NCBI GenBank assembly: GCA_945889655.1
Contig: CAMDCH010000071.1
Coordinates: 1-10,787 of the forward strand
Source of the DNA: SHZT01 sp945889655
GTDB lineage: Bacteria; Gemmatimonadota; Gemmatimonadetes; Gemmatimonadales; GWC2-71-9
DNA length: 10,787 bases
Reading direction: 5' to 3'
Shown: positions 5,640-10,787 of the stretch, one piece after another
Position numbering within the stretch: position 1 is the stretch's first letter
Layout: every line of letters starts with the position of its first letter
Made by a program: the position numbers and the translations under genes
The notes under the pieces: model-generated
Told to the model about the DNA's origin: nothing
The model's input: the letters and a program-made list of their open reading frames with translations, nothing else
The model's database searches: none

Positions 5640-6923
5640 CTACACGCCCCACCCGGAAAGATCTTTTTCGTCGGGATCCAGCGGTTCCTGGACCGGCCGC
5701 CGGTCTTCCGGCACATGCTGCAGGTTCACGCGTACACGGGTCCACGTGCGGTACCGGCCACGCATCGCATCCACCAGGATGTCGGCGGGTTCAATGAGAC
5801 CGGCAATGTCCGGATGGCGCGCCTTCCACCGCTCCACCCCGGCGAGCGCGTCTTCCTTTTTCTTCGCCCGGCCGATCTCAATCAGTGGGAACTTCGAGGT
5901 CCGGCGCTTCGACGGTTGCACCCGGGCCGGCTCGCCCGCCTGTTTCTTGTACTGCGGAGGCCAGGCCGCATCGCCGAGCCCTTCCTTCTCGTGGCGGAAG
6001 ACAAGATCGAGCAGGGCCTCGAGCGAGCCCGCATGACGATCGATGTCCGCGTGGCGGTCGCCGATCTCGGCGAAGCGTGCCGGCATGGTCTTCAGGGTGA
6101 ACTCGGCCGCCTCCACTGACGGGACCTCATCCCATGAGAGCGGCGCCGAGACCCGCGCCTCCTTCGTGGGCCGCACCGAGTAGGCCGAGCAGACGGTGCG
6201 GTCCTTGGCGTTCTGGTTGTAGTCCACGAAGACGCCGTGGCGTTCTTCCTTCCACCACTTGCTGGTCGCCAGCGTGGGCGCTCGGCGTTCGACCTCACGC
6301 GCGAGGGCCAGCGCAGCCCGGCGCACCTGGTCGAAGGTCCAGCGCTGCTGGATGCGCACGACCACGTGCATGCCTCGCGAACCGGACGTCTTGGGCCAGC
6401 CGGTCAGCTCGAAATCCTTGAGTACCGACTGCGCGACCAACGCGACCTCGCGCACCTGCGGCCAGGGGACGCCGGGCACGGGATCGAGGTCCACGCGGAG
6501 CTCGTCCGGATGATCGAGATCCTCGGCGCGCACCGGGTGCGGGTGCAGCTCGAGACAGGCGAGGTTGGCCATCCAGGCCAGCGCGGCCGCATCCCGCGGC
6601 ACCACCTCTTCGGCGGTGCGGCCCGACGGAAACTTCAGCTCCACGATCTCGATCCACTCGGGGCGGGATGCCGGCGCGCGCTTCTGGTAGAAGAAGTCTT
6701 CGCCGATGCCGTTCGGGTAGCGCACCAGCACGTTGGGGCGATTCCCCGCCCCGCGCAGGGCGCCATCGGCCACGGCGAGGTAGTAGCGAACGAGGTCGAG
6801 CTTGGTATGGCCCGCCTCAGGGAAAAGAATCTTCTGCGGATTGGAAACAGATACTTCCCGGCCCGCCACGTGGATCAGCTCGTGGTCGCCGTTCCCCTTC
6901 GGGGCCTTCTTCCGCGGAGGCAT
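5640..6923 (-). CDS. ligD: Stand-alone LigD-type polymerase/primase domain protein (NHEJ polymerase)
   Basis: This is an archaeo-eukaryotic primase-fold polymerase of the LigD family, which fills gaps and adds nucleotides at broken DNA ends before ligation. Numbered from a TTG at 6932, the metal-binding DLD is at 148-150 (D148 and D150). The nucleotide-binding segment SGSRGMHV is at 183-190, and the third acidic residue is D237 in FVDYNQN, so all catalytic positions are present. Early segments typical of LigD polymerases also match: NPQKILFP (31-38) and the YPNGIGEDFFYQKRAP block near 72-87. There is no ligase or phosphoesterase domain. Instead, after about residue 310, a tail of roughly 120 residues follows, including a basic PSKRR segment and a region ending in HVPEDRRP. 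I chose the ATG at 6921-6923 (427 residues); a TTG at 6930-6932 would add MGR. The gene starts 19 bp or less after the upstream permease stop, so it may share its transcript. The LigC-type ligase at 36-1148 is the likely partner. Confidence 0.9.
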   Translation of the reverse strand: MPPRKKAPKGNGDHELIHVAGREVSVSNPQKILFPEAGHTKLDLVRYYLAVADGALRGAGNRPNVLVRYPNGIGEDFFYQKRAPASRPEWIEIVELKFPSGRTAEEVVPRDAAALAWMANLACLELHPHPVRAEDLDHPDELRVDLDPVPGVPWPQVREVALVAQSVLKDFELTGWPKTSGSRGMHVVVRIQQRWTFDQVRRAALALAREVERRAPTLATSKWWKEERHGVFVDYNQNAKDRTVCSAYSVRPTKEARVSAPLSWDEVPSVEAAEFTLKTMPARFAEIGDRHADIDRHAGSLEALLDLVFRHEKEGLGDAAWPPQYKKQAGEPARVQPSKRRTSKFPLIEIGRAKKKEDALAGVERWKARHPDIAGLIEPADILVDAMRGRYRTWTRVRVNLQHVPEDRRPVQEPLDPDEKDLSGWGV

Positions 6924-6942
6924 ACGCCCCAACGATACCCAA

Positions 6943-9576
6943 CTAGTCGGTGCGGAGCGCCACCATCGAGTCGACTCGGCTCGCCGCCAGCGCTGGCACC
7001 AGTGCTCCAGCCAGCACTACCATCGCGAGGACTCCCGCCCCGAGCGCAAGGACCGCGGGGTCTCCGGCACTGATCCCGAAGAGCCGGCTCGACACCACCT
7101 TCGCCGCCACGCCAGCGCCCGCGATGCCGATCACGAAGCCGGCTGCCGCAACCCTGCCGGCCTGTGCCAGCACCATGACCAGGATTGACTCGCTCCGCGC
7201 ACCGAGTGCCATCCGGATCCCGATCTCCTTCTGTCGCTCGGCGGTCCAGAACGCGATGACCGCGTAAAGCCCGATTCCCGCGAGCGCAACCGCGACGCCA
7301 CCGAGCAACGTTAGCATCCGCGCGAGCAGTCGCTGCTGGCCGAGGAAGAGCTCGATCCGGTCGCTCAGGCGCATCAGCTCAAACAGCGCGAGGTTCGGCG
7401 CGACCGCGGCCATGGTCGAACGGATCGCGGGCTGCAACTCGCGGCTGGCGCTTCCCGACCGAACGGCGATCGTCACGGCGGTCCGCAGCAATGACGGCGG
7501 CAGGGGCTGGTAGAAAGGCGCCAGTCCCTCATCCGCCAGCGAAGCCCAGCGGCTGTCGCTCACCACACCGATCACCTCGTAAGTATCGATCCGGATCGTC
7601 CCGCGGCGAACCAGCTGGCCCACGGGGTTGCCGCGCGGGAAGAGACGGCGCGCGAGCCGTTCAGACACGATGGCGGGCTTAATGCCGTCGTAGACAGCGA
7701 GGTCTTCCCCCTCGTGGAACGCGCGGCCCGCAAGGAGTTCGATTCCCATTGTCCCGAAGTAGTCTCCAACGATATAGACAGCGTTCGCTGGGGCACCGGT
7801 GTCTCCGGGGGCCAGTTGATCGGATACGAGCAGGGAACGGATGTTGTACGTGAACGGAACACCCGCGGTGAGGCTTACGGCTTCGACGCCCTGGATCGAT
7901 TTCAGTTTGGTGACCGCTTCCCGCGCGAGCGAGACCGACTGGTCCACGTTGTAATCGGCCATTGCAGGACCGATCGTGAACATCGTGACCTGGTCGGCAT
8001 CAAACCCGACGTCCACGTGCCGAAGATTCCGCAGCGTGCCGACCAGCAGGACGGTGAGCACCACGAGCGGAAGCGCGAGTGCCACCTGGGAAGTAGCGAG
8101 CAGGGCTCGCACCCGGTTTCCCGTTCCGGCCACGCGTCCCCCGGCCGCGCGGAGTCGCGGCGACACCGTTCGGGCGGCTGAGGCCAGGGCTGGTGCGACT
8201 CCGCTGAGGACGCCGGTCAAAAGCGAAGCGGCCGCGGCAAACGCCCACACTCGCCAGTCCATGCCTACCTGGGTCAGCGCGCCGGTACCGGGCAGCGTGA
8301 AACCGATAAAGAGACGGGTCAGCCCCACCGCTGTCGGGATCGCGAGCGCTCCTCCGACTATCGCAACGAGCAGGCATTCCGCGAGCTGCGACCGGAACAG
8401 CCGGGACCGTGACCCTCCCAGCGCCTGTCGGATGGCAACCTCGTCGCGCCGCGCGACGCCACGGAACAGGAAGAAGTTGGCCACGTTGGCGCACCCGATC
8501 AGCAACACGATCGCGGTCACGCCCGAGAGAAGAACCAGTATCCGGTCGACCTCTTCCCGCGTCGCGGGTGGCACGCCGAGTCCCTGCGCGAGATCGAGGG
8601 ACTCCGCGACCCAGTTCTTGTTCTCTTCCGGGAATTCCCGAACCAGCGCCCGCTGTACTTCCACCAGGTCAGCGGATGCCCGATCCGTGGTGACACCATC
8701 CCTCAGCCGGCCGACCAGCTCGAGATAGATCCAGTACCCCCTGTTTTCCGCCACCTTGATTTCTGGGGTGCGAAAGGAGCTCACTGCGGTGATGGACGGA
8801 CCGGGAAGCCAGACGTCGGTGCGATCCGTGAGCGAGGTCCCGAGAAAGCCCCTCGGGGTAACCCCGACGATACGGGCGGGGATCGCGCTTATCACGATCG
8901 AGCGGCCGAGGGTCGTGGAGTCAGCGTTGAAACGCGACCGCCAGAGCCGGTCGCTGATCACGACCGTCAGCGATGTGGCTGCCGACAGTGTCTCCTCGTC
9001 GGTGAATCCCCGGCCGAGGGCCATCGGCGCACCGAGGACCTCGAAGTAGTTCGCGGTCACCAGTCCCATGTTCATGAACTCGGGTGGCTGACCGGGGATC
9101 GCTACCGGCACGAAGTTGCCCGACGCGGATTGCGCCGCAATCCCCTCGAACGTGGATGTCCGCGCTCCGAGGTCCCTGACGTTGAGGTGCGAGTTCGAGA
9201 GACCGCGAGCCCCCTCGAAGTGCGCCGTGACGACCTCGCCGGGCGCGCGGACACCAGGAACCGGCCGCAGCACCAGCCAGTTGGCCAGGCTGAACACGGC
9301 GGTATTGGCGCCAATGGCGAGTCCCAGTGTCGCGGCCGAGACCAGCGCAAAGGCCGGCGTGCGGCGCAGAGATCGGGTCGCGTGCCGGAAATCGTTGAAC
9401 GTTTCCTCGAGCCAGCGGACGCTCCACACCTCGCGAGCCTCTTCCCTGATGCGCGTGAGGTTGCCCAGCCGGTTTGGCATTTGCGCCTGGTGAAAACGCA
9501 GCTCTTCATCCAGCTCCGCCGCCAACCGGTCGCGCTGCCACCAGTCACGGACCTGGTTCCACCAGCGCCCGATCAT
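6943..9576 (-). CDS. ADOP-family (MacB/FtsX-like) permease, full length with N-terminal prefix region
   Basis: This intact 877-residue duplicated permease of the inner membrane starts with a cytoplasmic prefix (about 1-60) containing RLAAELDEELRFH, typical of ADOP proteins linked to PadR genes. TM1 follows (about 74-104, LGLAIGANTAVFSLANW). Next come the first MacB-type extracytoplasmic domain, the middle FtsX block with LLIGCANVANFFLFR and RRDEVAIRQALGGSR, and the second extracytoplasmic domain. The last FtsX block (about 750-877) contains GIGLYAVIAFW, KEIGIRMALGAR and the closing SRVDSMVALRTD. No ATP-binding subunit is encoded in the window, in line with the orphan label. Its ATG overlaps the padR stop (ATGA), so the two are very likely translated in a coupled way from one transcript. 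Its stop lies 10-19 bp before the LigD-type polymerase gene. The transported or extracted substrate is unknown for this family. By MacB analogy it may expel peptides or lipids, or pass on a mechanical signal. Confidence 0.92.
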   Translation of the reverse strand: MIGRWWNQVRDWWQRDRLAAELDEELRFHQAQMPNRLGNLTRIREEAREVWSVRWLEETFNDFRHATRSLRRTPAFALVSAATLGLAIGANTAVFSLANWLVLRPVPGVRAPGEVVTAHFEGARGLSNSHLNVRDLGARTSTFEGIAAQSASGNFVPVAIPGQPPEFMNMGLVTANYFEVLGAPMALGRGFTDEETLSAATSLTVVISDRLWRSRFNADSTTLGRSIVISAIPARIVGVTPRGFLGTSLTDRTDVWLPGPSITAVSSFRTPEIKVAENRGYWIYLELVGRLRDGVTTDRASADLVEVQRALVREFPEENKNWVAESLDLAQGLGVPPATREEVDRILVLLSGVTAIVLLIGCANVANFFLFRGVARRDEVAIRQALGGSRSRLFRSQLAECLLVAIVGGALAIPTAVGLTRLFIGFTLPGTGALTQVGMDWRVWAFAAAASLLTGVLSGVAPALASAARTVSPRLRAAGGRVAGTGNRVRALLATSQVALALPLVVLTVLLVGTLRNLRHVDVGFDADQVTMFTIGPAMADYNVDQSVSLAREAVTKLKSIQGVEAVSLTAGVPFTYNIRSLLVSDQLAPGDTGAPANAVYIVGDYFGTMGIELLAGRAFHEGEDLAVYDGIKPAIVSERLARRLFPRGNPVGQLVRRGTIRIDTYEVIGVVSDSRWASLADEGLAPFYQPLPPSLLRTAVTIAVRSGSASRELQPAIRSTMAAVAPNLALFELMRLSDRIELFLGQQRLLARMLTLLGGVAVALAGIGLYAVIAFWTAERQKEIGIRMALGARSESILVMVLAQAGRVAAAGFVIGIAGAGVAAKVVSSRLFGISAGDPAVLALGAGVLAMVVLAGALVPALAASRVDSMVALRTD

Positions 9577-9911
9577 GATTCGTCCGGCCCCATGACCCGG
9601 CCAATCGCATCCAGCAGTTCACCGAAGGCGGTGGTCACTTCACCGAGCTGCTTCCGGCCCCCCGGCGTGATCGTGTAGTAGCGCGCCCGCTGGTTGTTGG
9701 GAGTCTGCTTCCATTCCGCCTTGATCCACCCGCGCTGCCGCATCCGCTGGAGGGCTGGATAGAGCGAGCCTTCCTCCACCTGGAGAACATCCTTGGAAAG
9801 CAGCTGGATGTGCTGGGCGATGCCGTACCCATGCATCGGGTTGGCGGCCAGGGTGCGGAGAACGAGCATGTCCAGTGTTCCGGGCAGCAGGTCGCGCTTG
9901 GAAGGCGTCAT
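9573..9911 (-). CDS. PadR-family transcriptional repressor
   Basis: A 112-residue winged-helix regulator. Diagnostic segments are LLPGTLDMLVLRTL (8-21), MHGYGIAQHIQ (26-36), the recognition region EEGSLYPALQRM (46-57) followed by RQRGWI, and the wing and post-wing segment RARYYTITPGGRKQL (75-89). A short C-terminal helix for dimerisation follows. This is the compact PadR subfamily commonly found directly before ADOP permeases. The gene overlaps the permease by four bases, so the regulator and its presumed target are made together. A perfect inverted repeat 8 bp upstream of its ATG is a good candidate for its own operator and would allow autorepression. The ligand is unknown. The ATG at 9909-9911 is preceded by only a weak GGG. 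Confidence 0.93.
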   Translation of the reverse strand: MTPSKRDLLPGTLDMLVLRTLAANPMHGYGIAQHIQLLSKDVLQVEEGSLYPALQRMRQRGWIKAEWKQTPNNQRARYYTITPGGRKQLGEVTTAFGELLDAIGRVMGPDES

Positions 9912-9918
9912 GGGACCC

Positions 9919-9943
9919 AGACTGTCTAGGGGATAGACAGTCT
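9919..9943. promoter_or_regulatory. Perfect inverted repeat upstream of padR, probable PadR operator
   Basis: The left arm AGACTGTCTA (9919-9928) and right arm TAGACAGTCT (9934-9943) are exact reverse complements around the spacer GGGGA. Each arm also contains a 9-bp self-palindrome (AGAC-T-GTCT at 9919-9927 and AGAC-A-GTCT at 9935-9943), with centres 16 bp apart. The site could therefore hold one dimer across the large dyad or two dimers side by side. It lies in the divergent region between padR and the plus-strand permease, so repressor bound here could affect both. Known PadR operators are inverted repeats in the same position; binding by this PadR is inferred. Confidence 0.7.
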
Positions 9944-9991
9944 ATGTCTTGAGCCAGTACACCGCAACCATCTGACGCGTCATCGTGTCTC

Positions 9992-10007
9992 AAGAGGAAA
10001 CCCTCTT
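9992..10007 (+). other. Small hairpin in the leader of the divergent permease
   Basis: AAGAGG (9992-9997) and CCTCTT (10002-10007) are exact inverted arms around AAAC. The only GAGG purine tract near either candidate GTG start lies inside the left arm. If the gene starts at 10018, this stem would sit in its 5' untranslated leader about 10 bases before the start and could limit ribosome access. If it starts at 9985, the stem is simply coding. It is short and may be chance. Confidence 0.3.
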
Positions 10008-10017
10008 CGAGCCCACC

Positions 10018-10787
10018 GTGAGCTTCCTGGCCGACATCCGCCATTCGGCGCGCGCACTGCGCCGCCACCCCGGCTTTGCCCTCTCCGCCGCCCTTGTGCT
10101 CGGTCTCGCCGTGGGCGCGACCGCTGCTGCCTGGATCGTGGCCGATCGGGTCCTCTTCGCCGACCTGCCCTATCCCCAGGCCGGCCGGCTGGTTCGCGTA
10201 TTCCAGCAGAATTCGCCGACCAATCGCATCGGCCTGTCCACGGTGGAGGTCCAGGCCATCCAGCAGCAGCAGCGGAGCCTGGAAGCCTTCGGCGCGGTGC
10301 AGTTCGGCTTCGGTGCACTCTCGGGCAACGGGCCCTCGCAGAACGTGCTGATCGCAAGGGCGACCACTGGCTTCTTTGACGCGTTGGCGGTGACACCGGC
10401 GGCAGGCAGGCTGATCCGGATCGCCGATGAAAACCCGGGCGCACCACGGGTCGCCGTCCTCACGGATGCCGCCGCGCGGCCGCTGGGTGGCGCGGGCAGC
10501 GCGATTGGGCGGATGATCAATCTCGACGGCGTGCCCCACACCATCGTCGGCGTGCTCGCTCCGGGTGTCACCGGTCTCGCCGGCATCTCGGCGCAGGTAT
10601 GGACGCCGCTGGTGCTCGCCACGCCGACGCGGCGCGGACCGTTCGGTACGCGCGGATTCGCCCGCCTGAGAGATGGCGTAACGATGGCAGAGGCCGGAGC
10701 CGACCTCGCCCAGGTCAGCCGTAACATCTATCCCGCATGGTCGAACGGATTCCGGGACAGCACGGCGCTGCTCACGCCGATGTCATT
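10018..10787 (+). CDS. ADOP-family permease, N-terminal part (runs off the window)
   Basis: An open frame with no stop extends to the end of the window. It encodes at least 256 residues of a third duplicated orphan permease. After SFLADIRHSARALRRHPGF comes TM1 (about residues 21-47), with LGLAVGATAAAWIVADRVLF where relatives have the GANTAIF-type segment. The first MacB-type extracytoplasmic domain then begins, with GFFDALAVTPAAGRL and the HTIVGVLAPGVTG pattern. The prefix region is absent, as in the permease at 1192. The start is uncertain. GTG at 10018 begins right at the conserved part, while an in-frame GTG at 9985 adds eleven residues (MSQEETLFEPT). An in-frame TGA at 9973 limits any longer form. 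Neither start has a convincing Shine-Dalgarno sequence. It is divergent from padR, so the dyad at 9919-9943 may control it too. Confidence 0.85.
   Translation, partial: MSFLADIRHSARALRRHPGFALSAALVLGLAVGATAAAWIVADRVLFADLPYPQAGRLVRVFQQNSPTNRIGLSTVEVQAIQQQQRSLEAFGAVQFGFGALSGNGPSQNVLIARATTGFFDALAVTPAAGRLIRIADENPGAPRVAVLTDAAARPLGGAGSAIGRMINLDGVPHTIVGVLAPGVTGLAGISAQVWTPLVLATPTRRGPFGTRGFARLRDGVTMAEAGADLAQVSRNIYPAWSNGFRDSTALLTPMS

Noticed and set aside
5471..5716. An 82-residue N-terminal extension of the peptidase frame
   Set aside because: It would overlap the polymerase gene and bury the lipoprotein signal. The internal ATG has a good ribosome site and gives a proper signal peptide.
5187..6119. 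A 310-codon plus-strand frame spanning the peptidase start and polymerase end
   Set aside because: It crosses two well-supported minus-strand genes and the gap between them, and its product shows no family pattern.
10265..10276. Four CAG triplets in a row as a microsatellite
   Set aside because: It is short and encodes a run of glutamines within a supported coding frame. Nothing suggests expansion or regulation.
9640..10539. A 299-codon minus-strand frame covering padR and the divergent permease
   Set aside because: Both real genes are well supported in other frames. This one reads through the operator and has no recognisable domain.

Overview
This window comes from a high-GC (roughly two-thirds G+C) bacterial chromosome. 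Three permeases of the ADOP family (acidobacterial duplicated orphan permease) in under 11 kb, a PadR regulator fused by overlap to one of them, and a lipobox-bearing secreted metallopeptidase point to Gemmatimonadota or Acidobacteriota. I lean to Gemmatimonadota from the style of the lipoprotein, but no rRNA or universal marker is present to settle it.

Layout from left to right. (1) Bases 1-36 are probably the last codons of an unseen plus-strand gene, whose stop overlaps the start of a LigC-type ATP-dependent DNA ligase (36-1148, +). (2) An ADOP permease follows on the plus strand (1192-3678). An in-frame TAG at 2506-2508 cuts it into an N-terminal and a C-terminal half. (3) Between this gene and a convergent minus-strand gene lies a 117-bp element (3681-3797). 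It is built from about 10-bp units with core ATCAGCG, arranged as a long imperfect hairpin plus a third, direct copy. (4) A minus-strand lipoprotein metallopeptidase with HEFQH and a downstream WLDEG motif (M30/hyicolysin-like) occupies 3800-5470. (5) A stand-alone LigD-type polymerase/primase-domain protein (5640-6923, minus) sits 19 bp or less downstream of a second, intact ADOP permease (6943-9576, minus). (6) That permease is preceded by a PadR-family repressor whose stop codon overlaps its start (ATGA). (7) A perfect 10-bp inverted repeat at 9919-9943, just upstream of padR, is the likely operator. (8) A third ADOP permease starts divergently (about 10018, +) and runs off the window.

Functionally there are two themes. 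One is non-homologous end joining: a nick-sealing ligase and a gap-filling polymerase domain, encoded as separate proteins on opposite strands about 4.5 kb apart, with no Ku or phosphoesterase domain in view. The other is the cell envelope: ADOP permeases with no ATPase gene nearby, a PadR switch placed to control two divergent permeases, and a secreted peptidase. No tRNA, rRNA, CRISPR array, insertion sequence or phage gene was seen. No stretch longer than 300 bases lacks a gene. The least explained structure is the ATCAGCG element.
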